DNA of 64,000 nt from Aureispira sp963837355 (GCA_963837355.1 CAWIMY010000007.1:1612001-1676000), one strand, 5' to 3'. Numbered from the stretch's first letter, positions 8,735-17,109 are shown. The notes: generated from the sequence alone by a model not told the origin. Numbers and translations: made by a program.

Positions 8735-9466
8735 ATGCATTCAATATCTTTAGTAATACTAGTAAGTGGTCTTCTATTGTTTATTTCGAGTTGTCAACCG
8801 ACTCGCTCTATTCCCATTGCATCTGAAAAATCAAACCCAAATTATTATACCAAATTCAGTAGTAACAAAGAGCGCTTAGTTGCTTTACTCACGGGCAGTT
8901 TTGTTCAACGTGCGTACTCCACTAAACATAACGCGACAAAAACTTGGCTTGTCAACGACAATCAAGACAGCATCATTTTATTGAGCGTACAGGTAGGTGA
9001 ACCCAATAAACATGGCTATTGGATTTACCAGTACCAATATATGACACACTTGGTTGATGAGCCTTTCTATAAGGCCTTGATTCATGTGGAGCAAATTGAT
9101 CGTGATACCTTTTACTTGACCAACCACCGCCCTAGTAAAGTTTACACGTTGGCAGAAGTTATGTCAGTAGATTTTGATAAAGATATGGTTTTTGAAAACT
9201 TAGAAAAGGGCAAAACTCGGATTTATATTCGCAATCCTGAATCGAGGCTTCAGTTTGCGGGATATTCCCCAATAGCACTCCGACAAGTAGCCAATGGTGA
9301 TGGGCCTAATGAATTGTACTTGCAGGAACAATTGGACTTGACACCTGAACAACTACGAATGAAGTTAATCCAGTATGAAAGTTTGGATGCTAAGGAGCCT
9401 AAGAAGACGGCTGATGCTGTTACAGTTTTTTGGCGATTGGGCAGCGTTCCTGGTTGGGCTCCATAA
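8735..9466 (+). CDS. Lipoprotein, possible CpcT/CpeT-like protein
   Basis: A 243 aa protein. The first 19 residues are a lipoprotein signal ending in a good lipobox (FISSC, lipidated Cys20), so it is probably an outer-membrane or periplasmic lipoprotein. The body begins with KERLVALLTGSFVQRAYS and contains GYWIYQYQYMTHLVDEPFYK. This is reminiscent of the CpcT/CpeT chromophore-lyase-like fold found widely outside cyanobacteria. The family link is by appearance only. It stands alone between divergent genes. Confidence 0.65.
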   Translation: MHSISLVILVSGLLLFISSCQPTRSIPIASEKSNPNYYTKFSSNKERLVALLTGSFVQRAYSTKHNATKTWLVNDNQDSIILLSVQVGEPNKHGYWIYQYQYMTHLVDEPFYKALIHVEQIDRDTFYLTNHRPSKVYTLAEVMSVDFDKDMVFENLEKGKTRIYIRNPESRLQFAGYSPIALRQVANGDGPNELYLQEQLDLTPEQLRMKLIQYESLDAKEPKKTADAVTVFWRLGSVPGWAP

Positions 9467-9517
9467 AAAATAAACAGCACCTAGTCCAGTCCCATTGGTA
9501 CAGCTCTATGGACAAGG

Positions 9518-9608
9518 TAAGATCAAAGACCTTATCTTCAAAATCCATCAAAGCGCCACTCTAGCACGCCACTTCTTCAATGGAAGGGTTTTGCAGACCT
9601 TGGAGCCA
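9518..9608 (-). pseudogene. Decayed fragment duplicating the cNMP/TrxR-like gene
   Basis: About 90 bases match 7815-7905 inside the flavoprotein gene at roughly 80% identity, in the same orientation. Shared landmarks are CTTCAAAATCCATCAAA and CACTTCTTCAAT. Read on the minus strand it gives SKVCK...PSIEEVA, then a TAG where the intact gene has a His codon, then GALMDFEDKVFDL. There is also a one-base deletion after SKVCK. It is non-coding debris of a second copy. Confidence 0.75.
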
Positions 9609-9631
9609 CCTTTTATAAGAAATACTGAGCA

Positions 9632-9669
9632 TAAAAAAAGCGTTATTCCGATATTTCGGAATAACGCTT
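9632..9669 (-). terminator. Rho-independent terminator after tRNA-Asp
   Basis: A strong stem, AAGCGTTATTCCG against CGGAATAACGCTT, is followed on the minus strand by seven T residues. It begins about nine bases past the CCA end of the first tRNA-Asp gene, so it probably ends the tRNA transcript. Confidence 0.85.
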
Positions 9670-9677
9670 CGTGTAGT

Positions 9678-9754
9678 TGGCGGTCTGGACGGGACTCGAA
9701 CCCGCGACCCCCTGCGTGACAGGCAGGTATTCTAACCAACTGAACTACCAGACC
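9678..9754 (-). tRNA. tRNA-Asp (GTC)
   Basis: 77 nt including an encoded CCA. The acceptor stem is GGTCTGG with CCAGACC and discriminator G. The D-arm is GTTCAGTTGGTTAGAAT. The anticodon arm CCTGCCTGTCACGCAGG carries GTC. The T-arm has GGGTTCGAGTCCC. All arms pair well. Confidence 0.97.
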
Positions 9755-9838
9755 GATTGGTGTATCGTTTAATTTTTCAACAATATTTTTGTTGTTATGG
9801 CGTGGTTCGTGGCTCGCGACTCTTCCGAGCAAAGCACG

Positions 9839-9867
9839 GATATTCTAACCAACTGAACTACCAGACC
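9839..9867 (-). pseudogene. 5' half of a tRNA-Asp gene
   Basis: The acceptor 5' strand and D-arm of tRNA-Asp (GGTCTGGTAGTTCAG on the minus strand) are present and intact. The sequence leaves tRNA homology at the anticodon arm and continues into an unrelated GC-rich hairpin (9799-9838). It cannot fold into a complete tRNA. Confidence 0.8.
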
Positions 9868-9905
9868 AACAGCCTAAAGGCTATTATATTGTTACTAAAA
9901 GTAGT

Positions 9906-9982
9906 TGGCGGTCTGGACGGGACTCGAACCCGCGACCCCCTGCGTGACAGGCAGGTATTCTAACCAACTGAACTACCAGACC
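9906..9982 (-). tRNA. tRNA-Asp (GTC), second copy
   Basis: Identical over its 77 nt, including CCA, to the copy at 9678-9754, with anticodon GTC. It lies 228 bases away in the same orientation as part of a tandem duplication. Confidence 0.97.
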
Positions 9983-10300
9983 AACGATTGATATATCGTT
10001 TAATTTTTTAACAATTTTTTTGTTGCTTTGGCATGGTTCGTGGCTCGCGACTCTTCCGAGCAAAGCACGGAATATTCTAACCAACTAAACTGCTAAACCA
10101 ACGATTGATATATTGTCTAATTTTTTCTCGTAGTAACAAGTATCTTACTGCTGAACATTTTCTTTACACTTTCCGACAAACGCGTTGCGATTAGTGCGAG
10201 GCAAATATAGGACGAATTTCAAGAACCCACAAGCTTTAGTGCTTTATTTTTGAAACTATTTTTCGGTTTTTTTTAAGACTTTTAGCTATTCCCTAGGAAA

Positions 10301-12982
10301 TCAAGAACTTAACGCAGTAGCTTTTTTTTGCTGGTACCAACGTAAACTGGCATAGAGCAATAATTTGTATTCTTCGGCGGTCATTCGCGCTTGGTTGGTA
10401 TACCCCGTTCTCAAATCGGTAAGGGTGGCCGCCTTGTGCGTTTCGCCCAGTGATAAGTCATACAATCGTATCACTAGATTAGTTCCCATAGAAACTTCTT
10501 TTTCCTTTTCGGCGCTATTTTCTTGTTGCACTGTGACGCGAATGGGCAAGGGGTTTTGGTGGGAGCGATAGAAGAGGTGGTAGCCCTCTTCTGCTTGAAG
10601 GAGTGCTTCTACGCCATAGCCTTCGATCAAAAACGCATCTCCTTCGAGGGTATAGACCCAGCCCATTTCCTCTAGCACTTTCTCATACTGTCCTTTGAGG
10701 TACTTAATTTCTTTTTTGCCTTGGCTGCTAATGGGCGACTGAATGCTCAATCGTATGCTATCCCATTCGTCTTTTTCCAACTGCCGTACTTTCAAATCCA
10801 AAAAGGCAACGTTCATATAGTCCGTCAAACAAATAGACTCGTACCGATCAAACTGATCGGGGGCATTTTGATAGACATAACGCAGTTCTTCTAAGGCACT
10901 TTTACTAAATAAATGTTCCTTGATAAGCGTTTTATCAATTTTAGACTCATCTCGCTTGTAAATAATGCTGCTGGTGCCCGAGCTTTTTAGGCGTAGGGCA
11001 ATGGAGACAATGCGGTCAAAATAAGGACTTCTAAAGCCCAACAGCATACGGTTGGCATGCTCTTTTAGATCCAATAATTGTTCTTTGAGGTCGTAATATT
11101 GCCAGTTGCTGTCGGAGCCACTATGGGCATCACTGTAATAATCGGTTGGCTGATCGAGTGCCAATAAACGTTCTTCTACCTGTTCGAGTTGCTGGATCAG
11201 GTCTTTGTAAAACCACTTCATCTGCTTATCATTAGGCAAAGTAGGCAGCAGAGGATCTTGCATAGGCGTTGCAAATTGCAACACTTCTATTTTGGGTTTG
11301 AAAACGCCATTTTCTAGCTCAATGCTCAGAATAATGGGTTGTTCGGCAGTCGTTTGGGTCAGTTGTTCGGCCGAAAAAGCAGTGAGGTCTTTTTCTATTT
11401 GGCGTTTGAGTGCGCGCCCACCCATTTTAGCATTAAAACCTCTTCTCGCGACCCATTCCAAGGCTTCTTCGGAGATGTTGAGAATGGTGGTACGGCGTAC
11501 AAAACCATCGCGACTGAGTAAACTTTGTATTTGTAATTTGGCAATTTTTAGAATATGTTCTAATTCCAGCGGGTTGAAAATAATCGTCTGGTCGATGCGG
11601 TTGATGAACTCGGGACGAAAGAAGTTTTCTACTGCTTTTTGGTAAATGGCATTGGGACTGCTGTTTTGCGTCTGGAAGCCCAGTTGTTGGCTGACCTCTG
11701 CTGCGCCAATATTAGAAGTCATTATAATAATGGTATTGGCAAAATCGACGGTTCTACCCAAGGCATCCGTCAAGCGGCCATCGTCCAAGACTTGCAAGAG
11801 CAAATCGTGGATTTTGGGGTGGGCTTTCTCCATCTCATCAAAAAGCAATACGCCAAAAGGATTATAGCGGACTTTGCCTGTCAATTGTCCTTCTGGATTG
11901 TAATAATCACCCACTAAGCGCGATAGTGCCCCTTCGTCGATGTATTCGTTCATATCGAAGCGCATCAACTTTTGAGCGTCGCCCAATAGATATTCGCATA
12001 CAATCTTAGCCGCCTCTGTTTTACCGACCCCTGTTGGACCAATAAAAAAGAAAGAACCCAAAGGCTTATTAGGGTTATTGAGTTTGGCTTTGATGGTATG
12101 AATAGCATCACTCATGCACTGCACGGCAGCATCTTGCCCGATGAGCACCGAGCGAATGTAGCGCTCTACTTCCTTTTCTTCAAAGACATAACTGTCATCA
12201 AAAATTTGGCTACTTAGGCCACTATAAATTTCAAAAGCAGTTTGTACCTCTTCCACATCAATGGTTCGGTAGCTGTGTTTGACGGCGAGTTGTGTCAATA
12301 ATTTACACACCGATCCAGGCAACGCCTTGCGTTTAAAATAATTGCGCTGTATAGCAAACAATTGTCGTACGGCAGGAATACTAATGGTGCAGGCGTGTTT
12401 GAGTTCCAACTGTTTGCGGTATTCCAACACCATCCGCACAGCGGTCGGGGTATTGGGCTCCTGTAAACGGATGACTTGAAATAAATCCGTAAAACGGCGG
12501 TCTTTTTCTTGCACAATTTTCCACTCCTCAGGGGTGGCAATCAAAACCACTTGCAGTTGACGTTTTTCTAAATAAGGTTTTAAGACATCACTGAGCGTCA
12601 TGCTGTTTTGAGAGGACTTACCAATGCGCAGCATCGCTACTACATTGTCAATCAAAATTTTATCGCTCTTGGTCTTTTGGCGATTTTTGAGGTGTTGTAG
12701 AATGGATTCAAAGCGTTTTTGCCACATGCCCACTACGCTCATCCCTGCAATAATTCGGGTGGGATCTATCTGCCAAAGGCGTTGCATTTTGGCGCTGTCA
12801 CTGCCTGTCCAATTGCTACAATAGCGGTAAACCACTTCTTGAATTAAGCTGTGTTTGCCTACGCCATCCGCTCCTAAAATCACTAGGGGGGTATTTTCTT
12901 TCTGGTAGATAATCGCTTGTAATTGTTCGACTAGGGTCTTCTCGCTCAAAGGCGCGCTGCAAATTGGCGGGGTAGGATTCAT
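10301..12982 (-). CDS. ClpB-like AAA+ ATPase, main part of a frameshifted gene
   Basis: Two AAA+ modules. The first has a degenerate Walker A, GADGVGKHS, and a region with DPTRIIAGMSVVGMWQKRFE. The second has a canonical Walker A, GPTGVGKTEAAK, and Walker B, GVLLFDEMEKAH. It also has IIIMTSNIG and a ClpB-type C-domain (GFNAKMGGRALKRQIEK). About 300 further residues follow that are not of the Clp type. The ATG at 12982 is only where this frame opens. Homology really starts at about 12935, because the N-terminal part is in another frame (12816-13628). Restored, the gene would be 10301-13628, about 1108 aa. The stop is TGA. Probable role: protein remodelling; the client is unknown. Confidence 0.8.
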   Translation of the reverse strand: MNPTPPICSAPLSEKTLVEQLQAIIYQKENTPLVILGADGVGKHSLIQEVVYRYCSNWTGSDSAKMQRLWQIDPTRIIAGMSVVGMWQKRFESILQHLKNRQKTKSDKILIDNVVAMLRIGKSSQNSMTLSDVLKPYLEKRQLQVVLIATPEEWKIVQEKDRRFTDLFQVIRLQEPNTPTAVRMVLEYRKQLELKHACTISIPAVRQLFAIQRNYFKRKALPGSVCKLLTQLAVKHSYRTIDVEEVQTAFEIYSGLSSQIFDDSYVFEEKEVERYIRSVLIGQDAAVQCMSDAIHTIKAKLNNPNKPLGSFFFIGPTGVGKTEAAKIVCEYLLGDAQKLMRFDMNEYIDEGALSRLVGDYYNPEGQLTGKVRYNPFGVLLFDEMEKAHPKIHDLLLQVLDDGRLTDALGRTVDFANTIIIMTSNIGAAEVSQQLGFQTQNSSPNAIYQKAVENFFRPEFINRIDQTIIFNPLELEHILKIAKLQIQSLLSRDGFVRRTTILNISEEALEWVARRGFNAKMGGRALKRQIEKDLTAFSAEQLTQTTAEQPIILSIELENGVFKPKIEVLQFATPMQDPLLPTLPNDKQMKWFYKDLIQQLEQVEERLLALDQPTDYYSDAHSGSDSNWQYYDLKEQLLDLKEHANRMLLGFRSPYFDRIVSIALRLKSSGTSSIIYKRDESKIDKTLIKEHLFSKSALEELRYVYQNAPDQFDRYESICLTDYMNVAFLDLKVRQLEKDEWDSIRLSIQSPISSQGKKEIKYLKGQYEKVLEEMGWVYTLEGDAFLIEGYGVEALLQAEEGYHLFYRSHQNPLPIRVTVQQENSAEKEKEVSMGTNLVIRLYDLSLGETHKAATLTDLRTGYTNQARMTAEEYKLLLYASLRWYQQKKATALSS

Positions 12983-13628
12983 TGAGGTTTTGCCCCACTT
13001 TGCCCACTTCATCTGCGCCATCAAAATCTTCTTGCCCGCCCAAAAAAGTAAAAAACCAATCCTCTGCACTGTTGGCAAACTTGAATTGCTGGTAGGTAAC
13101 GTTGACTTTAAAATTCAATACCGTAACAAATTCTCCTTTCTCTGCCAAGTAGCCCTCTAAATCTACCGTTGTTACTTGTTGTTCCTTGCGGTAAATTCGC
13201 AATAGCTTCTCTACTATGCCTTGGGTTTGCTCCTTGATGAGCGCTTTGCTGTTTCCTTTTTCTAATACAAAAGTAAAGGAATTAAAGCTTGGCAAACAGG
13301 CAAACCACTGCTCTTGCAATTCAAAGACGACCACGCTTACTTTGCCGCGAAACAATTGCTTGCTCGCTACAAAATTATAATCGAATACATGGTGCTGCAA
13401 CGTGGGATTAAACAAGTACCACAACAGATGATCGGCGTTGTTGCGTCCAATCGCATAGCCTTTGAAGTGCGCCCGAACTTCGGTGCGAAATTGCGCCACG
13501 GCTTGTTCATAGCGTCGATTGACACCAATCGGACTGTTATAAAAGACAGGCGAGATGTAGTATTGCTGTTGTTCGTTGATCTTGGTATGCTGTACCAAGA
13601 CAGGGATGGTAACGGTAACTTGACTCAT
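12816..13628 (-). CDS. N-terminal part of the frameshifted AAA+ ATPase
   Basis: The start ATG is at 13628 (MSQVTVTIPVLVQHTKINEQ). About 230 residues form the N-terminal domain of the ClpB-like protein and end in LNESYPANLQRAFERED. The frame then runs ~35 more codons into the ATPase gene, out of register. Removing one base from the GGG run at 12934-12936 joins ...RAFERED directly to LVEQLQAIIYQ of the ATPase frame, in one uninterrupted protein. Either a real frameshift mutation or a base-calling indel is possible. Confidence 0.7.
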   Translation of the reverse strand: MSQVTVTIPVLVQHTKINEQQQYYISPVFYNSPIGVNRRYEQAVAQFRTEVRAHFKGYAIGRNNADHLLWYLFNPTLQHHVFDYNFVASKQLFRGKVSVVVFELQEQWFACLPSFNSFTFVLEKGNSKALIKEQTQGIVEKLLRIYRKEQQVTTVDLEGYLAEKGEFVTVLNFKVNVTYQQFKFANSAEDWFFTFLGGQEDFDGADEVGKVGQNLNESYPANLQRAFEREDPSRTITSDYLPERKYPPSDFRSGWRRQTQLNSRSGLPLL

Positions 13629-13803
13629 TGTTCTGGATTCGTGTAGTTGCCTGTTCTTATAGGAAAAAGAAGAAAAGAGAGACAACAAAAGTGCTATTGG
13701 ACAAAATAAGGTTTTTGTCGTAGATACACAACGCCCGTAATTTCTTTTTTCAAGAAGCAGATACCGCCCCTCCTTTCTACCTACCCAAAAAAAACGCGGT
13801 TCT

Positions 13804-14952
13804 TTACAAGGATTGCAATAACCCCCAAGAAGTGGGTACGGTGGTGTCAAACTGCAACGCTTGTGTACAGGTTGCTAGAGAGATGATTTTACTATTGCTG
13901 TATTCTTCGGCTGCTTGTGGCCGCACCAAATCTACCAAAGGAGCGTTCAAATATACTTTGCAACCAATGTCATACACTTGATGCTGAGTGTCATACAATA
14001 GGCAAAAAGGAACCAATTGTTGTACAGCAGTAGGGGCAATACCTGTTTCTTCTTCCAGTTCGGTCAAGAGTTGGGCGGTATAATCCAAGTAGCCTTCAGG
14101 CGTTTTTTTATCGGCTTCTATACTCCCTGAGGGCATGAGCTCGTAATAACCGTCGTATTGCGTAACTCCTTGGCGTTGACCAATTAAGGTGTTTTGTTGG
14201 GGGTCAATGAGCAGGCCACTTACTCCAATAGGAGATAGGCCTAGGTCTAAGCTAGGATCAGTGAGTTGTGCTAGAAAATATTTGTACTCGTGTACAAAGC
14301 ACTGGATGTGCAAAACTCCTTGTCGTTTTTGGTGGCTGTGGTAACAAACGATGGAACCGTTGAACAAGGGTTTTTTAGCGCAGGCAGCTTGCCAAAGGGC
14401 TTCTACTTGCGCTTGAATAGCTTTAGAATAAATAGGGCAATCATGAACGGTATGGACTATAATTTGGGAAGTCTGTGCTATGGGTACACAGTTTTGTTGA
14501 ATTCGATCTAATAAAAGGGGTAACGCTTGATGCGCTGGGATTTCATAGTGAATGGCTCGATCGGTGTCGCGCTGATTCGGGTTGTAGAAAATGGTCGTCA
14601 GCCCCGCAGATAAAGCTGCTTGCAAGCCGTTGTCAGAATCTTCCACAACATAACAATTATATTCGGGAAAATGTGCTTTTGCCAACAGATAAATAGCAGG
14701 ATGGGGCTTAGATTGGGCGACATCCTCTCCAGAAATGACGATTTCGAAACAATGTGCCAAGTTGAATTTTTGGAGCACCAGCTCAATTTCAGCGCGACTA
14801 CAGGAGCTGGCCACCGCCAAAGGAATACCGCGCACCTGCAAATCCAAGAGCAAGCGTTCTATGCCCTGATGCAAAAAAGAACGCTCGTAAATAGCCGACA
14901 GCCGCCCGATGTAGTTGGCGTACAATGGCCTCCTCCGAAGGCTCCAAGGCAT
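13804..14952 (-). CDS. HAD phosphatase core plus C-terminal Nudix domain, main part of a frameshifted gene
   Basis: From about codon 18 it carries the rest of a HAD-superfamily phosphatase: AVASSCSRAEIELVLQKF (motif II Ser/Thr), KPHPAIYLLAKA (motif III Lys) and CYVVEDSDNGLQAA (motif IV Asp pair). Roughly residues 150-380 form a Nudix hydrolase domain with the box TELEEETGI after GSIEADKKTPEGY. The HAD motif I lies in the other frame (14798-15136). Intact, the fusion would be about 444 aa (13804-15136). It may hydrolyse a phosphorylated metabolite and a nucleoside diphosphate derivative. Confidence 0.8.
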   Translation of the reverse strand: MPWSLRRRPLYANYIGRLSAIYERSFLHQGIERLLLDLQVRGIPLAVASSCSRAEIELVLQKFNLAHCFEIVISGEDVAQSKPHPAIYLLAKAHFPEYNCYVVEDSDNGLQAALSAGLTTIFYNPNQRDTDRAIHYEIPAHQALPLLLDRIQQNCVPIAQTSQIIVHTVHDCPIYSKAIQAQVEALWQAACAKKPLFNGSIVCYHSHQKRQGVLHIQCFVHEYKYFLAQLTDPSLDLGLSPIGVSGLLIDPQQNTLIGQRQGVTQYDGYYELMPSGSIEADKKTPEGYLDYTAQLLTELEEETGIAPTAVQQLVPFCLLYDTQHQVYDIGCKVYLNAPLVDLVRPQAAEEYSNSKIISLATCTQALQFDTTVPTSWGLLQSL

Positions 14953-15136
14953 GCCACTCTTTTAGATAGGCCGCCACTTCGCGCAAGCTTGGTCCATTGA
15001 GTCGATCAAACTCCTGCGGGCTGCCTTGCTTTCCAAAATCGCTTAAAAAATCAAGATAAACTTGATATAAAAAACCTAGGGAATCAATAATGACTCCATC
15101 AAAATCAAAAATAATGGCGGGTGGACGCTGTGGCAT
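14798..15136 (-). CDS. N-terminal part of the HAD-Nudix fusion
   Basis: Starts at the ATG at 15136. Motif I is IIFDFDGVIIDS (nucleophile Asp in DFD), typical of beta-phosphoglucomutase-like HAD proteins, followed by the helical cap up to EPSEEAIVRQ. Downstream of about 14915 the reading frame leaves homology; the next frame continues with YIGRLSAIYERSF. A one-base change at roughly 14900-14920 would restore a single chain. Confidence 0.7.
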   Translation of the reverse strand: MPQRPPAIIFDFDGVIIDSLGFLYQVYLDFLSDFGKQGSPQEFDRLNGPSLREVAAYLKEWHALEPSEEAIVRQLHRAAVGYLRAFFFASGHRTLALGFAGARYSFGGGQLL

Positions 15137-15176
15137 TAGTTGGTAATTCTAAGAAAAAAAAGAATAATAAAGCACA

Positions 15177-15753
15177 CTAAGAACGAGGCGGGTACAGCTC
15201 TTCAAAGCGATACAAGCCCTGCTGGGCGTAGGTCTCTTTATAAATGGCAGGGTTGAAACAAGCCACTAAGATGCGGTCTTGCTCTTTGCCAGCGTGTACA
15301 TATTGGTGTTTCAGAATGCCTTCAATCACCCAGCCCGCCTTTACGTAGGCCTTTGACACTGCCCACATTGTCGGAATACATCCCGCTAAATAATTTGCGC
15401 AAGCCGTGCTTTTCGAAGGCCAATTGATTGGCCTGCCGAACGGCTTCGGTCGCAAAACCTTGACCAAGGTAATTGGCATCACCGACTAAAGTGGCTAAAT
15501 CGCCAATCTTGTGGTGCCAATTGATGGGGCCGATCTTGATAACGCCAATCAAGCGCTCATCGGCAACGTGGTAAATGCCGTAGTGAAACAAATTGCCTGC
15601 TTCCAGCCCTTTGTGGTAGCCCTCCAAGAGACTTTCTTTAGTAAAAACACGGCGCGAGGCCGAATAGTAAGCCGTGTGATCGGCTTGGTGCCAAGCCACA
15701 TAACGTTCGGTAAAATGTTTTTCCTCTAGGGGAATCAAAGTAATGGCGGGCAT
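15177..15753 (-). pseudogene. GNAT (RimJ/RimL-like) acetyltransferase, frameshifted
   Basis: The first frame, from the ATG at 15753, gives a GNAT N-acetyltransferase. It includes GVIKIGPINWHHKIGDLATLVGD and the acetyl-CoA loop NYLGQGFATEAVR, running to YSDNVGSVK. The second frame continues with AYVKAGWVIEGILKHQYVHAG, ending at 15177. Deleting one G of the GGCC at 15348-15351 joins ...GSVK to AYVKAGW and gives about 192 aa, the normal RimJ/RimL length. Possible substrates are a protein N-terminus or an amino-sugar; not determinable. Confidence 0.75.
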
Positions 15754-15828
15754 AGATGGCGTTTTTTGATGGTCGAATAGAGCTTAAGGATACAAAATAT
15801 TCGCGAAAGTACAGAAAGAAATAGTCCC

Positions 15829-16650
15829 TTAATTGGGGCGCGTATTGTGTTTCTGTACAGCCACCAATTGATCGTACAAGCTTCCATACTCGCGGTAATA
15901 TACCAAGAATAAATAATCGTTTTCCGTCTCGTAACTGCTGCCTTCTATAGCGACAATATCCAATTCGTTGCTACCCTCAGGCACCAAGCCATAGAAGTAA
16001 TCGTAAAAGCCGTTTTTGAGGGGCGTGGCGAGTTGGTAACACAAGCATTCGGTATCGTAGCGCATGGCAAAACTAGGATGCGGCGTAAAATCATTGAAGC
16101 CGCCCAACAAATACACCTTGCCCTCGTAGGGCGTTGTTGCTTTGAGCGAAAAATTAATCGTGGCATATTCGCCTTGCAACTTGCCGTCGCGCCCATCTCT
16201 AGATTCTATAAAAAACTTACCGTTCAAATCGTGGGTAAATACGTGTGACGTATAGCGGCGAGACTCATCTTCAAACAACCATAATTCATAGCCGTCACTG
16301 TATTGCTCGATGCGCTCGACTTGGTTGGTGGCGTAGAGAAAGGCGCGTAAATCTAAGGGGCGAAACTCTTTGTAGCCAGGAAATTGAACATCCATTTGAC
16401 GTTCGTAGGCAACTTCTTCGTTCTGAATATAGGTTGGCTCTAGGTCGCGAATGGCATTGTCCCAACGGCCATTTTGTAGCACGACTGTCGTAAGTTGCTC
16501 TTCTACGTTACCAATAGAAATACCGACGTGTTGCACTTTAAAAAAGAGCTCTTGATGGCTTAGCGAATTCGGAGGCGCTGCCGAACGGCGGAGTGTAGGG
16601 ACGACTTTCATTTTGGTATCTACTACCATAAAACGGCGGGTGATGACCAA
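15829..16650 (-). CDS. DUF5103 family protein, C-terminal part
   Basis: Continues in the same reading frame as 16705-17109. Between them the frame reads one TGA, then TKSGNYLLKVYRDNNEKD. The DUF5103 domain shows VITRRFMVVD and repeated beta-strand segments, and ends in YLFLVYYREYGSLYDQLVAVQ. The family is restricted to Bacteroidota and is of unknown function. The ATG at 16650 is internal; it may or may not initiate. Confidence 0.75.
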   Translation of the reverse strand: MVITRRFMVVDTKMKVVPTLRRSAAPPNSLSHQELFFKVQHVGISIGNVEEQLTTVVLQNGRWDNAIRDLEPTYIQNEEVAYERQMDVQFPGYKEFRPLDLRAFLYATNQVERIEQYSDGYELWLFEDESRRYTSHVFTHDLNGKFFIESRDGRDGKLQGEYATINFSLKATTPYEGKVYLLGGFNDFTPHPSFAMRYDTECLCYQLATPLKNGFYDYFYGLVPEGSNELDIVAIEGSSYETENDYLFLVYYREYGSLYDQLVAVQKHNTRPN

Positions 16651-16704
16651 ATCCTTTTCGTTGTTATCGCGGTAGACTTTGAGGAGGTAATTGCCCGATT
16701 TGGT

Positions 16705-17109
16705 TCACTGCACATCCGTGTTGGGCAGGGTCATTTCGTAGTGGGTATAGGGAGCGCGCGTACTAAAGGAGTTTTTGGCTTCGTAGAAGCGATTTTCTTG
16801 GTATCCTTCAATATAATCCAAGGCATCTAACTCTTGGGAGGGTTCCCATTTGTTGTTGCAATGAATGATTTTATACGAATAATCCTTGGTGTAGGCATCT
16901 AAATCATCAAAGGAGAAAATAAAATAACTTGGGCTACCGAGTTCGATGACAGGATAATCAATTTTGGAGTCGGCCAAGTGGAAGCGTACACTTTTGATGT
17001 AATCTCGATAGATGTAATCGTAGTTGCGAAACGTAGGGTACTCTCCTTGTTGCCCAACAGCAACAGAAGCCCATAAAAGCAGGAATAACAAGCGATAAAA
17101 GGATAGCAT
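16705..17109 (-). CDS. DUF5103 family protein, N-terminal part up to an in-frame TGA
   Basis: Starts at the ATG at 17109 with a signal peptide (MLSFYRLLFLLLWASVAVGQ), so the protein is exported. It contains the family blocks HCNNKWEPSQELDALDYIEG and THYEMTLPNTDVQ. It stops at TGA (16707-16705), where TGG (Trp) would keep the frame open through to 15829 and give 426 aa. The change is a single G-to-A in the context GTGAACCA, the same context as the stop in lon. Confidence 0.75.
   Translation of the reverse strand: MLSFYRLLFLLLWASVAVGQQGEYPTFRNYDYIYRDYIKSVRFHLADSKIDYPVIELGSPSYFIFSFDDLDAYTKDYSYKIIHCNNKWEPSQELDALDYIEGYQENRFYEAKNSFSTRAPYTHYEMTLPNTDVQ

Larger units (their letters stand above)
9678..10100 (-). 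repeat. Tandem duplication: tRNA-Asp plus spacer plus broken tRNA half
   Basis: Two units with a period of 228 bases each contain a full tRNA-Asp. Each then has an AT-rich spacer with CGTTTAATTTTT, a GC-rich block (GTGGCTCGCGACTCTTCCGA) and a partial tRNA-Asp 5' half. The last half (about 10072-10100) has several substitutions relative to the first. The GC-rich block contains GCTCG...CGAGC, able to form a small hairpin. Confidence 0.8.

Noticed and set aside
9799..9867. A third functional tRNA with another anticodon
   Set aside because: The anticodon stem has a mismatch or lacks U33 depending on register, and the 3' half has no T-loop consensus.
9757..10084. Small frames covering the tRNA-Asp units
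   Set aside because: They translate tRNA genes and their flanks; the recurrent peptide comes from the tRNA sequence.
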